A stretch of DNA of 55,842 nt from Lachnospiraceae bacterium. Lineage in GTDB: Bacteria > Bacillota > Clostridia > Lachnospirales > Lachnospiraceae. Position numbers and translations under genes: made by a program. Shown here in pieces: positions 16,979 through 25,220 of this stretch (position 1 is the stretch's first letter; the number at the start of each line of letters is the position of its first letter). Below the pieces are notes generated by a model. That model ran no database searches, was not told the DNA's origin, and worked only from the letters and a program-made list of their open reading frames with translations. The stretch covers positions 1-55,842 of the forward strand of contig JAFQLB010000076.1 of NCBI GenBank assembly GCA_017396675.1, read 5' to 3'.

Positions 16979-18217
16979 ATGTATGCATTTGAAGAAATCA
17001 TGTCAGCGGACCCGCAAATTGCACAGGCCATCACAAAGGAGATGAAGAGGCAGAACGATCATCTGGAGTTAATTGCCTCCGAAAACTGGGTGAGTAAGGC
17101 AGTGATGGCAGCCATGGGAAGTCCTCTGACAAACAAATACGCGGAAGGGTATCCCGGGAAACGTTATTACGGCGGCTGTGAGCATGTGGATGAAGTGGAG
17201 GAGATTGCCATTGCCAGAGCAAAAGAGCTGTTTGGCAGTGACTATGCTAATGTACAGCCTCATGCGGGGGCGCAGGCCAATATGGCCGTGCAGTTTGCCG
17301 TTCTGAAGCCGGGAGATACGATCATGGGTATGAATCTGGCCCATGGAGGACATCTGACTCATGGAAGTCCCGTAAACATGTCCGGAAAGTATTTTCATAT
17401 CGTGCCCTACGGTGTGGATGAGAACGGATTTATAGATTATGACAAGCTGCGGGAAACGGCACGGGAGCATCGTCCTCAGATGATCATCGCCGGTGCCTCC
17501 GCTTATGCCAGAACCATAGATTTTAAGAAATTCCGGGAGACGGCAGATGAGGTGGGAGCCGTTCTGATGGTGGATATGGCGCATATCGCGGGACTGGTGG
17601 CGGCAGGTCTGCACCCCGATCCTGTTCCTTATGCGGATGTGGTCACCTCTACCACCCATAAAACCCTGCGGGGTCCCAGAGGGGGTCTGATCCTTGCCAA
17701 CAGGGAAGCAAACGAAAAATACAATTTCAACAAGGCCATCTTCCCGGGAACCCAGGGAGGGCCGCTGATGCATGTGATCGCCGCCAAGGCGGTATGCTTC
17801 AAGGAAGCCTTAAGTGAAGAATTCCGTCTCTACCAGAGAGCCATTGTGGAGAATGCCAAAGCACTGTCCCGGGGACTGCTGGAAAGAGGGATCGATTTGG
17901 TTTCCGGAGGAACCGACAATCACCTGATGCTGCTAGATCTGACCGGATTTGGTCTGACCGGTAAGGAGGTTGAAAAGTGGCTGGGAAGTGCCCACATTAC
18001 GGCAAATAAAAATGCCATTCCAAACGATCCCAAGTCGCCCTTTGTTACCAGCGGAATTCGTCTGGGAACACCGGCAGTTACCAGCAGAGGGATGAATACG
18101 GAGGATATGGACCTGATAGCAGAGGCTGTGGCAGCAGTCATTAAGGGCGGTGAAAGCGGTATTCCTAAGGCCCGCGGAATCGTGGCGGGATTGACAGACA
18201 AGTATCCTCTGGTATGA
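16979..18217 (+). CDS. glyA: Serine hydroxymethyltransferase
   Basis: A 412-aa PLP enzyme that interconverts serine and glycine with tetrahydrofolate, supplying one-carbon units. The family blocks [33 protein letters not shown] and [14 protein letters not shown] (PLP lysine K228) are present. AGGAGG stands about 8 nt before ATG 16979. The in-frame TTG at 16955 is not supported. The downstream thrR-hom-lysC block also feeds glycine and threonine metabolism, but it has its own promoter at 18262-18290. Confidence 0.97.
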   Translation: MYAFEEIMSADPQIAQAITKEMKRQNDHLELIASENWVSKAVMAAMGSPLTNKYAEGYPGKRYYGGCEHVDEVEEIAIARAKELFGSDYANVQPHAGAQANMAVQFAVLKPGDTIMGMNLAHGGHLTHGSPVNMSGKYFHIVPYGVDENGFIDYDKLRETAREHRPQMIIAGASAYARTIDFKKFRETADEVGAVLMVDMAHIAGLVAAGLHPDPVPYADVVTSTTHKTLRGPRGGLILANREANEKYNFNKAIFPGTQGGPLMHVIAAKAVCFKEALSEEFRLYQRAIVENAKALSRGLLERGIDLVSGGTDNHLMLLDLTGFGLTGKEVEKWLGSAHITANKNAIPNDPKSPFVTSGIRLGTPAVTSRGMNTEDMDLIAEAVAAVIKGGESGIPKARGIVAGLTDKYPLV

Positions 18218-18261
18218 TTCCGGGAGGAGAATGAAAAACTTAAAAAAATATAAGAAAGACC

Positions 18262-18290
18262 TTGCAAAGCACTTATACCTGTGATAGAAT
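18262..18290 (+). promoter_or_regulatory. Promoter of the thrR-hom operon
   Basis: TTGCAA (18262-18267), a 17-bp spacer and TAGAAT (18285-18290) lie about 58 bp before the ThrR-like gene. Confidence 0.72.
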
Positions 18291-18347
18291 ATCCTTCGTT
18301 GGCATACAAATGTACGCGATAGACAAACAGCAATGCAGGAGGCCCGA

Positions 18348-18791
18348 ATGAAGGAAGCTGCCAAATATTTTGTGGTAAAGCGAAAAGCAGTACCGGAGGT
18401 TTTACTGAAGGTAGTGGAGGCGAAGAAGCTGATTGAGACGGGAAAGGCCGAAACCATTCAGGAAGCTGTGGACTGTGTGGGAATCAGCCGCAGTTCATTT
18501 TACAAATACAAGGATGATATTTTCCATTTTCATGACAGCTTTCAGGGAACAACGATTACATTGACCTTTAATATGGACGATGTGCCCGGAGCACTTTCGG
18601 ACGTATTGAAGGTCATTGCGGATTATGGTGCCAACATTCTGACGATTCATCAGAGCATACCGATCAACGGTGTGGCGGCACTCAGCATCAGCGCACAGGT
18701 GCTTTCCACCACCGGAGATATTTCGGGTATGGTGGAGGCCATGGAGAAGCAGCAGGGCGTACATCATATCAAGATTGCGGCAAAAGAATAG
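18348..18791 (+). CDS. ACT-domain transcriptional regulator (PheB/ThrR-like)
   Basis: A 147-aa protein, the same length as Bacillus subtilis PheB, later described as ThrR, a regulator of threonine biosynthesis genes. A helix-turn-helix-like segment, IQEAVDCVGISRSSFYKYKD, lies near residues 43-62. An ACT domain follows (about 70-146, VPGALSDVLKVIADYGANI). ACT domains bind amino acids. AGGAGG (18337-18342) fixes ATG 18348 rather than the upstream ATG at 18333. Its place just before hom supports a feedback role on the threonine/lysine branch. The effector is not known from sequence. Confidence 0.85.
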   Translation: MKEAAKYFVVKRKAVPEVLLKVVEAKKLIETGKAETIQEAVDCVGISRSSFYKYKDDIFHFHDSFQGTTITLTFNMDDVPGALSDVLKVIADYGANILTIHQSIPINGVAALSISAQVLSTTGDISGMVEAMEKQQGVHHIKIAAKE

Positions 18792-18815
18792 CTTAAGAAT
18801 AAGAGGTGGCGGAAC

Positions 18816-20018
18816 ATGATACAGGTTGCGGTATTTGGCTACGGAACCGTGGGAAGCGGCGTAGTGGAGGTAATCGAGAAAAACAAAAACGAGATCGGCA
18901 AAAAAGCGGGAGATGAGATCAGGATTAAGTATATCCTGGATCTGAAGGAGTTTCCGGATGATCCTTACAAGGACAAGATTGTGAAGGATGTGGAACTGAT
19001 CCTGAACGACCCGGAGGTGGATATTATCTGTGAGACCATGGGTGGCTTGGAGCCGGCATATACATTTTCCAAGCGGGCTCTGATGAGCGGAAAAAGCGTC
19101 TGTACCTCCAATAAGGAATTGGTAGCGGCACACGGTCCAAAGCTGCTTAAGATCGCAAAAGACAACAAATGCAATTATTTGTTTGAAGCCAGTGTGGGAG
19201 GCGGTATTCCGATCATCCGTCCCTTGAATTACTCTCTTACGGCGGAACGCATTCAGGCGGTAACGGGCATCTTAAACGGTACCACAAACTACATATTGAC
19301 AAAGATGGATAAGGATGGTGCGGGCTTTGAAGAGGTATTAAGGGAGGCCCAGGAAAAGGGCTATGCGGAAAGAAATCCCGCAGCGGATGTGGAAGGCTAT
19401 GATGCCTGCCGCAAAATTGCGATTCTCTCTTCTTTGATGATCGGAAAAAACGTAAAATATGAAGAAATTTATACGGAAGGAATTACGAAGATCACGGCAG
19501 AGGATTTTAAGTATGCAGCCCTTCTTGGTAAATCCATTAAGCTGCTGGCACAGAGCCGGGAAACCGACAAGGGCTATGTGGCCATGGTGGCGCCTTTTAT
19601 GATCGATAAGGAGCATCCTCTGTATTCCGTTACGGGAGTGTATAATGCCATTTTTATTCAGAGTAATATGCTGGGCAACTCCATGTATTACGGCAGGGGC
19701 GCCGGGAAACTGCCCACAGCCAGCGCCGTGGTTTCCGATATCGTAGACTGTGCAAGACACATCGGCAAGACCATCACCTGTATCTGGGAGCAGGAGGATG
19801 TGAAGCTGGCGGATGTGAAGGAATCCTCCAGGCGTTTTTTTGTAAGAGTGGGGGAAGGCAGTGAAGAGACGGTAAAGGAACTGTTTGGAAACAGAGAATT
19901 CCTTCGTGTTATTGAGGGTGAATTCGGATTTGTGACGGATGAAATGACAGAAAAGGAATTTGAGAGGAAAGCGGAAGCACTTTCCGATCTGATCACCCGT
20001 ATTCGTATGGAGGCGTAG
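18816..20018 (+). CDS. hom: Homoserine dehydrogenase
   Basis: A 400-aa NAD(P)-dependent enzyme reducing aspartate semialdehyde to homoserine. The dinucleotide-binding motif GYGTVG is at residues 8-13. The catalytic domain blocks LNGTTNYILTKM and AERNPAADVEGYDACRKIAIL are clear. The C-terminal 80 residues form a short ACT-like domain (RRFFVRVGEG onwards), so feedback inhibition by threonine is plausible. It lies 24 bp after the ThrR-like gene and 1 bp before the next gene, in one operon. Confidence 0.95.
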   Translation: MIQVAVFGYGTVGSGVVEVIEKNKNEIGKKAGDEIRIKYILDLKEFPDDPYKDKIVKDVELILNDPEVDIICETMGGLEPAYTFSKRALMSGKSVCTSNKELVAAHGPKLLKIAKDNKCNYLFEASVGGGIPIIRPLNYSLTAERIQAVTGILNGTTNYILTKMDKDGAGFEEVLREAQEKGYAERNPAADVEGYDACRKIAILSSLMIGKNVKYEEIYTEGITKITAEDFKYAALLGKSIKLLAQSRETDKGYVAMVAPFMIDKEHPLYSVTGVYNAIFIQSNMLGNSMYYGRGAGKLPTASAVVSDIVDCARHIGKTITCIWEQEDVKLADVKESSRRFFVRVGEGSEETVKELFGNREFLRVIEGEFGFVTDEMTEKEFERKAEALSDLITRIRMEA

Positions 20019-20019
20019 C

Positions 20020-21270
20020 ATGAAATATATCGTAGTATTGGGAGACGGCATGGCAGATCTGCCGTTGCCGGAGTTTCAGAACAAAACTCCTCTGGAGTAT
20101 GCTTGTACACCGACCATGGACCGACTGAGTCGTAAGGCGGACATGGGGATGGTGCGCACCATTCCCGTAGGAATGCAGCCGGGAAGTGACACAGCCAATC
20201 TGGCGGTCATGGGGTACGATCCTTTCAAATATTACTCGGGGAGATCTCCCCTGGAAGCCCTCAGTATGGGGATTGCCATGGAGCCGGGGGATGTGGCTCT
20301 GCGGTGCAATCTTGTAACCCTGACGGAAGAGGACGAGGATTTTGAAAACCTGCGGATCTTAGATCACAGCTCCGGAGAGATTGACAGCCGGGACAGTGCC
20401 ATTCTTCTGGAAGCGGTAAAACAGGAGCTGGAAACGCAGGCGTATCATTTTTATCCGGGGATCAGTTATCGTCATTGCCTGATCTGGAAGGAAGGACGGG
20501 TTGCAGAACTGACGCCGCCCCATGATATACTGGGAAAACGGATCGGGGATTATCTTCCCAAGGAAGAGGTCCTGAGGGCAATGATGCTGCGCAGCTATCG
20601 GATATTAAAGGATCATCCCCTGAACCGGGAACGAAGAGCCAAGGGACTTGCACCCGCCAACTGCTGCTGGTTCTGGGGAGCGGGGACGAAGCCGTCTCTG
20701 ACTTCCTTTGAAGAAAAAACAGGAAAAAAGGGTATGGTCATTTCTGCGGTGGATTTGCTCAAGGGGATTGCCGTAGGTGCCGGTATGGGTACCGTGGATG
20801 TACCGGGAGCCACCGGCGGTCTGCATACCAATTATGAAGGGAAAGCGGCAGCGGCCATAGAAGGGCTGTTTGAAAAAGGATATGACTTTGTGTACATTCA
20901 TGTGGAAGGACCGGATGAAATGGGGCATCAGGGAGATGCCGCAAAGAAGGTACAGGCCATAGAATATCTGGATACAAGGCTGATCGATCCGCTGTTAAAG
21001 GAACTGGATGGCCGTGGGGAGAGATATCGGCTGCTGATCCTTCCGGATCATCCCACGCCCATCAGTGTCAGAACGCATACGGGCGACAAAGTTCCGTTTT
21101 TGCTGTATGACAGCTGTAATGGTTATGACGATTATGACAGCAACGAAAACCTTGGCCCGGGCGCGGGAGAGCGTTTGCCGCAGACAAGAGGATACAGCGA
21201 AAAGACGGCGGAAGCAACGGGAATCGTGGTGGAAGAAGGACATTTGCTGATAGAAAGGCTTTTTGCCTAA
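20020..21270 (+). CDS. Phosphoglycerate mutase-superfamily protein, proposed homoserine kinase
   Basis: A 416-aa protein of the alkaline-phosphatase/cofactor-independent phosphoglycerate mutase (ApgM-like) superfamily. Metal ligands are visible in LGDGMAD near the N-terminus, in GPDEMGHQGD and LPDHPTP in the second half, and in THTGDKVPF. A branch of this family is curated, as I recall, as a proposed homoserine kinase because it sits with threonine genes in genomes lacking thrB. This copy is 1 bp after hom and 36 bp before aspartokinase, which fits that role. A glycolytic mutase role is the alternative. Confidence 0.8.
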   Translation: MKYIVVLGDGMADLPLPEFQNKTPLEYACTPTMDRLSRKADMGMVRTIPVGMQPGSDTANLAVMGYDPFKYYSGRSPLEALSMGIAMEPGDVALRCNLVTLTEEDEDFENLRILDHSSGEIDSRDSAILLEAVKQELETQAYHFYPGISYRHCLIWKEGRVAELTPPHDILGKRIGDYLPKEEVLRAMMLRSYRILKDHPLNRERRAKGLAPANCCWFWGAGTKPSLTSFEEKTGKKGMVISAVDLLKGIAVGAGMGTVDVPGATGGLHTNYEGKAAAAIEGLFEKGYDFVYIHVEGPDEMGHQGDAAKKVQAIEYLDTRLIDPLLKELDGRGERYRLLILPDHPTPISVRTHTGDKVPFLLYDSCNGYDDYDSNENLGPGAGERLPQTRGYSEKTAEATGIVVEEGHLLIERLFA

Positions 21271-21306
21271 AGAGACATAAAATCCGGGACAGATTGTGAG
21301 GGAAGT

Positions 21307-22626
21307 ATGAAAAAGGTAGTAAAATTCGGTGGAAGTTCTTTGGCCAATGCGCAACAGTTTCGCAAGGTCGCAGAAATCGTACAGGCAGAGGAAGACAGGA
21401 GATTTGTGATACCGTCGGCGCCGGGGAAGAGATTTCCGGGAGATACGAAGGTGACGGATATGCTGTATGAATGCTACCATATGGCGGAAGAAGGCGAAGA
21501 ATTCGGATCCATGCTGCAAAGCATCAAAGCCAGATACGACGATATTATCAAGGGCCTGGAGCTGGAGCTGTCGTTGGAGGAAGAGTTTAAGAAGATAGAG
21601 GCCGGATTTAAGAAGACCATCGGAGAGAATTATGCCGCCTCCAGAGGAGAGTATTTAAACGGCATTATTATGGCAGATTATCTGGGATTTGCCTTTGTGG
21701 ATGCGGCGGAGATTATTTTCTTTAAGGAAGACGGAAGCTTTGACAGTGAGAAGACGGAAAAGGTGCTTGCCGCCAGACTGGCCAAGTATGACAGAGCAGT
21801 GATCCCCGGCTTTTACGGATCCATGCCGGACGGATCCATCAAAACCTTTTCCAGGGGAGGCTCAGATATCACCGGCTCCATCGTAGCGCAGGGAGTACAT
21901 GCCGATGTGTATGAAAACTGGACGGATGTTTCCGGATTTCTCATCACCGATCCGGGGATCATTGAGAATCCGGAAGTAATCGAGACCATTACCTACAGAG
22001 AGCTAAGGGAGCTTTCCTACATGGGTGCTACGGTGCTCCATGAGGAGTCTATCTTCCCTGTGCGTAAGGAAGGCATCCCCATCAATATTCGAAATACCAA
22101 TAAGCCGGAAGATGCCGGTACCTGGATTGTGGAAAGCACCTGCCAGAAATCCAAATACGTTATTACCGGGATTGCCGGAAAAAAAGGTTTTTGCGCCATC
22201 AACATTGAAAAAGATATGATGAACTCGGAGATCGGCTTCGGAAGAAAGGTGCTGAATGTATTTGAAGACAACGGAATTTCTTTTGAACATGTACCTTCCG
22301 GTATCGATACCTTGACAGTGTTTGTCCACCAGGACGAATTTATTGATAAGGAACAGCAGGTAGTGACGGGGATTCACCGTCTGGCCAGACCGGATGCCAT
22401 CGACATAGAGGCAGATCTGGCGCTGATTGCGGTGGTAGGTCGGGGGATGAAATCCACCAGAGGAACGGCAGGGAGAATATTTGCCGCACTGGCTCATGCC
22501 AATATCAATGTGAAGATGATTGACCAGGGCTCCAGTGAGCTGAACATCATCATCGGTGTTACCAACAGCGATTTTGAAGAAGCGATCCGGGCCATCTACA
22601 ATATTTTTGTGGTGGCAAGACTGTAA
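21307..22626 (+). CDS. Aspartate kinase
   Basis: A 439-aa aspartokinase catalysing the first step of the lysine/threonine/methionine pathway. The N-terminal KFGGSSLAN and the substrate region FSRGGSDITGS are diagnostic. Two C-terminal ACT domains (about 300-439, including LAHANINVKMIDQGSSEL) indicate allosteric feedback. It is the last gene of the thrR-hom operon. The GC-rich hairpin at 22650-22677 follows. Which of several aspartokinase isoforms this is cannot be decided, so no symbol is given. Confidence 0.95.
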   Translation: MKKVVKFGGSSLANAQQFRKVAEIVQAEEDRRFVIPSAPGKRFPGDTKVTDMLYECYHMAEEGEEFGSMLQSIKARYDDIIKGLELELSLEEEFKKIEAGFKKTIGENYAASRGEYLNGIIMADYLGFAFVDAAEIIFFKEDGSFDSEKTEKVLAARLAKYDRAVIPGFYGSMPDGSIKTFSRGGSDITGSIVAQGVHADVYENWTDVSGFLITDPGIIENPEVIETITYRELRELSYMGATVLHEESIFPVRKEGIPINIRNTNKPEDAGTWIVESTCQKSKYVITGIAGKKGFCAINIEKDMMNSEIGFGRKVLNVFEDNGISFEHVPSGIDTLTVFVHQDEFIDKEQQVVTGIHRLARPDAIDIEADLALIAVVGRGMKSTRGTAGRIFAALAHANINVKMIDQGSSELNIIIGVTNSDFEEAIRAIYNIFVVARL

Positions 22627-22649
22627 GCTGATACAAAAAGAATGTAATT

Positions 22650-22677
22650 CGGGGGTTGAGGTTTGACCCCCGTACTT
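22650..22677 (+). terminator. Candidate terminator after aspartokinase
   Basis: CGGGGGT (22650-22656) pairs with ACCCCCG (22666-22672) around a 9-nt loop. The following tract TACTTTGTT is only moderately T-rich. Confidence 0.55.
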
Positions 22678-22816
22678 TGTTGAATAAAGCCAAGAAAAAT
22701 AATCAGAAATCAGTCAACAAAAAATGTTAATAAACAAACAAAATGCATCTTAGAAAAAAATGGACATAAAACTACAGAAAACATCAAATAAATTTTAAAA
22801 ATTTTCAAAAAACATG

Positions 22817-22845
22817 TTGACAAATGTAATATAGAGTATTATAAT
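22817..22845 (+). promoter_or_regulatory. Perfect consensus promoter in front of the GTAC-repeat region
   Basis: TTGACA (22817-22822), exactly 17 bp, and TATAAT (22840-22845) match the sigma-A consensus without a mismatch. No normal gene follows for 740 bp, so the promoter points straight into the repeat region. Confidence 0.85.
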
Positions 22846-23250
22846 GAACCCATAAACAAGAGATGAAGAACAAAAAATACAGAAGAAAGGAAGGTACGGA
22901 CCACCGAAAACGTAAGCTAGAGAAGTATAAAGTTTGAAGGTAACCGATTTTTCAGAGTACGAATGAATAGAGATAAGTACGGGAAGTAGAGTACATAGGA
23001 AAGTACGATCAGACGAATTGCATCAGCTGGAGAAGTACAACCGGAGTAGATTTACAGTAAAGTACGAAAGACAAATTCATGATATGTACAAGAGAGGAGT
23101 TTAACGAGAAGTACGACAGAACAGATCAGACAGATACGAAAGAGATATATCGTTAAGCACAAAAGAAAAGTACTATAAAATACCAAAGATAAAAGTACAG
23201 AATGAAAGGTCGGTTATAGATTATCCTCATCAATAAGTGTATGTATTAGT

Positions 23251-23288
23251 TATACATGGTTTACACAGTTGTACATGATTTACACAGT
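23251..23288 (+). repeat. 19-bp tandem direct repeat, two copies
   Basis: Positions 23251-23269 and 23270-23288 are the same 19-mer with two mismatches. Each ends in TTTACACAGT, and the second copy contains one of the GTAC motifs. It lies inside the candidate RNA. Confidence 0.7.
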
Positions 23289-23301
23289 GAGAAAAGGGAG
23301 T

Positions 23302-23385
23302 ATGGTTAGTAGATATCAAGTGATTGATGAAGATAATCAGGATATCGTTTCGAGTACATCAGGAAGAGGTAATGGGATAGCGTAA
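23302..23385 (+). CDS. Possible 27-codon ORF inside the GTAC-repeat RNA
   Basis: ATG 23302 is preceded by AAAAGGGAG with a very short spacing (about 1-3 nt) and opens a 27-codon frame beginning MVSRYQVIDEDNQDIV, ending at TAA 23383-23385. It has no recognised motif. It could be a small protein, a leader peptide or chance. The poor spacing of the Shine-Dalgarno argues for caution. Confidence 0.22.
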   Translation: MVSRYQVIDEDNQDIVSSTSGRGNGIA

Positions 23386-23497
23386 AGAAGCACATTACGG
23401 TACGAAGAGTACACAGATGACGAGATGGAAAGAAAACGAGTTACAAGTGAATAATATATTACATCTATGGAGGGTGAGCCATTGGAAATGACAGTAT

Positions 23498-23543
23498 AGA
23501 AGCGGGTATCGATGAAAAAGATTGATACCCGCTTCTGATTTTG
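23498..23543 (+). terminator. 13-bp hairpin ending the GTAC-repeat region
   Basis: AGAAGCGGGTATC (23498-23510) pairs perfectly with GATACCCGCTTCT (23524-23536) around a 13-nt loop, followed by GATTTTG. The T-tract is short, so termination may be partial. The right arm also contains the -35 box of the GH3 promoter. Confidence 0.6.
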
Positions 23544-23550
23544 CTATACT
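23522..23550 (+). promoter_or_regulatory. Promoter of the GH3 gene, embedded in the hairpin
   Basis: TTGATA (23522-23527), 17 bp, and TATACT (23545-23550) lie 34 bp before the GH3 start. The -35 box is part of the hairpin right arm, so readthrough from the upstream RNA would pass over this promoter. Confidence 0.65.
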
Positions 23551-23583
23551 GAGGGAAACGTGATAAGGGAGTAGTTTAAAACG

Positions 23584-24933
23584 ATGGGTTTCTATGAAGA
23601 TGATGAAATGACACCGGATGAGCGCAGAGAATACAGAAGACAGAGACGAATCAGAAATCAGGTATTGGCATATGTGGGACTGGTTGTGACCCTGGCGGCT
23701 GTAACGGTAGGGGGGATCTTTTTGGCTCGTTTTCTTTCGGGGCGTATCAACGAGCAGAAACAAAAGGATGAGATAGAGGAGCAGATCTCCCAAATGGAAG
23801 AAGAGGAAGAAGAAGTTGTGGTGGAGCAGGTTGAGGAAGAGGTAGTGGAATATACCGAGGAGGATCTTCTGGAAGAAGTTGTGGATTCCTGTATCGCAGC
23901 CATGACATTGGAAGAGAAGGTGGCAGGATTGTTTTTTGTGACACCGGAAGCCATTACCGGTGTGGGAACCGCGGTACAGGCAGGAGAAGGAACGAAGGAG
24001 GCCCTGGAACAGTATCCGGTGGGCGGACTGATTTATTTTGCGGATAATATTCAATCGGAATCTCAGATCACAGAGATGCTGGCCAATACCATGTCTTACA
24101 GTAAGTATCCCATTTTTCTGGGTGTAGATGAAGAAGGCGGTAAGGTGGCAAGACTGGCAGAAGCGCTGGATCTGGAGAATGTAGGTCCCATGGCACAGGT
24201 GGGAAGCGGGGGAGATCCCGGTGCAGCCTACAATGCGATGCAGACAGTGGCATCCTATCTTACAAAGTACGGATTTAATGTGGATTTTGCACCTGTAGCC
24301 GACATTTTGACGAATGAAGATAACACTGCTTTGGGTGACAGGACATTTGGCGGAGAGGAAAGTGTTGTGTCCTCCATGGTACCCTCTGCGGTGGCCGGAC
24401 TGGAGGATAGCAATATCACAGCCTGTTTGAAGCATTTTCCCGGTTTGGGAGAAGCAGGTAAGGATACCCATGAGACCCAGGCTGTGATCGAGATTTCGCC
24501 GGAAGAGCTAAGAGCCAGGGAGCTAAAGCCTTTTATTGCAGGAATTGAAGGAGGAGCACGGATGATCATGGTAACCCATGCGGCGTACCCGCAGATCACC
24601 GGCGACAATACACCTGCAACCATGTCGGATGTGGTGATTACGGATATTTTGAGAAACGAGCTGGGATATAACGGTGTGGTGATCACCGATGCTATGAATA
24701 TGGGAGCCATTACAGAGTATTACGGTGCGGATGAAGCTGCTATCAAAGCACTGCGGGCGGGCGCAGATATGATTCTGATGCCGGAGGATTTTGAGCTTGC
24801 GTATGAAGGCGTATTGGCTGCCGTTTTGGAGGGAACCATCAGCGAGGAGAGGATCAACGATTCTTTGGCAAGGGTATATCGGATCAAGTATGAGGATACG
24901 GTGAGTGTCGGTGAAGGTACCGGAAGTCCTTAG
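23584..24933 (+). CDS. Membrane-anchored family 3 glycoside hydrolase (NagZ-like beta-N-acetylhexosaminidase)
   Basis: A 449-aa protein with a charged cytoplasmic N-terminus (1-25), one transmembrane segment (about 28-50), a very acidic E/V-rich linker (about 60-95) and a GH3 catalytic domain to the C-terminus. KHFPGLGEAGKDTH holds the K-H pair and the D-x-H dyad of NagZ-type enzymes. VITDAMNMGAI holds the expected nucleophile Asp. NagZ cleaves GlcNAc from muropeptides, so a cell-wall recycling or remodelling role outside the membrane is likely. The upstream promoter is at 23522-23550. A short hairpin after the gene (GGAAATG 24934-24940 with CATTTCC 24954-24960) lacks a T-tract. Confidence 0.88.
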   Translation: MGFYEDDEMTPDERREYRRQRRIRNQVLAYVGLVVTLAAVTVGGIFLARFLSGRINEQKQKDEIEEQISQMEEEEEEVVVEQVEEEVVEYTEEDLLEEVVDSCIAAMTLEEKVAGLFFVTPEAITGVGTAVQAGEGTKEALEQYPVGGLIYFADNIQSESQITEMLANTMSYSKYPIFLGVDEEGGKVARLAEALDLENVGPMAQVGSGGDPGAAYNAMQTVASYLTKYGFNVDFAPVADILTNEDNTALGDRTFGGEESVVSSMVPSAVAGLEDSNITACLKHFPGLGEAGKDTHETQAVIEISPEELRARELKPFIAGIEGGARMIMVTHAAYPQITGDNTPATMSDVVITDILRNELGYNGVVITDAMNMGAITEYYGADEAAIKALRAGADMILMPEDFELAYEGVLAAVLEGTISEERINDSLARVYRIKYEDTVSVGEGTGSP

Positions 24934-24994
24934 GGAAATGCTGGTGTAATCCTCATTTCCTAAGTGGTATTTGAGAATAAAGGAGAGATAGGGT

Positions 24995-25216
24995 ATGAAG
25001 AAAGTATTTATTTTGGAGGATCTGGATTGTGCCCACTGCGCGGCATTGATAGAGGAAGAGGTGGGAAAGCTGACCGGAGTCAGCAAGAGTACGGTAGCAC
25101 TGCTGACGCAGAAGCTGACTGTGGAAGTGGAGGATGACAAGGCAGCCGGTCTGTTGGGACAGGTCAAAAAAATCGTGAAGAAATATGAGCCGGATGTGGA
25201 GGTTCTGGAAAAATAA
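24995..25216 (+). CDS. Heavy-metal-associated (HMA) domain protein
   Basis: A 73-aa ferredoxin-like HMA domain standing alone. The metal-binding motif DLDCAHCA (C12 and C15) is intact. Such domains deliver soft metals (Cu, Zn, Cd) to P1B ATPases or form their N-terminal domain. It has AAGGAGA upstream and ends 4 bp before the P-type ATPase gene, which lacks its own N-terminal HMA. The two probably act as a split pair. Confidence 0.9.
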   Translation: MKKVFILEDLDCAHCAALIEEEVGKLTGVSKSTVALLTQKLTVEVEDDKAAGLLGQVKKIVKKYEPDVEVLEK

Positions 25217-25220
25217 CGTG

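Larger units (their letters stand above)
22894..23412 (+). repeat. Fifteen irregularly spaced GTAC motifs, consensus about RARGTACRA
   Basis: GTAC begins at 22894, 22957, 22977, 22991, 23003, 23035, 23062, 23086, 23111, 23170, 23195, 23271, 23354, 23400 and 23409. Most copies read AAGTACG or AGAGTAC and are followed by A or G-A. Several neighbours are 24-27 bp apart. By hand estimate, this composition should give one or two copies in such a length. Near-copies such as AAGTATA and AAGTAGA lie between them. The flanks are not conserved, so this is neither a CRISPR nor a satellite. Confidence 0.8.
22852..23541 (+). ncRNA. Candidate long noncoding RNA with GTAC repeats (about 690 nt)
   Basis: This is the predicted transcript from the perfect promoter at 22817-22845 to the 13-bp hairpin at 23498-23536. 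The strand is strongly purine-rich and C-poor, all three frames have frequent stops, and no ORF above about 30 codons was seen. Little internal secondary structure is visible, apart from the hairpin at the end. It is not one of the large bacterial RNAs whose look I know. It could instead be an exceptionally long 5' leader of the GH3 gene at 23584, or an array of protein-binding sites on DNA that happens to be transcribed. The start and end are inferred, not measured. Confidence 0.5.

Noticed and set aside
22894..23412. CRISPR array or satellite repeat
   Set aside because: The shared unit is only about 9 bp, spacing is irregular, and spacers do not have a fixed length.
23395..24471. 358-codon minus-strand frame reaching into the GTAC region
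   Set aside because: Antisense of the GH3 catalytic domain. The part in the GTAC region has no start signal, and the protein is Cys/His-rich low-complexity.
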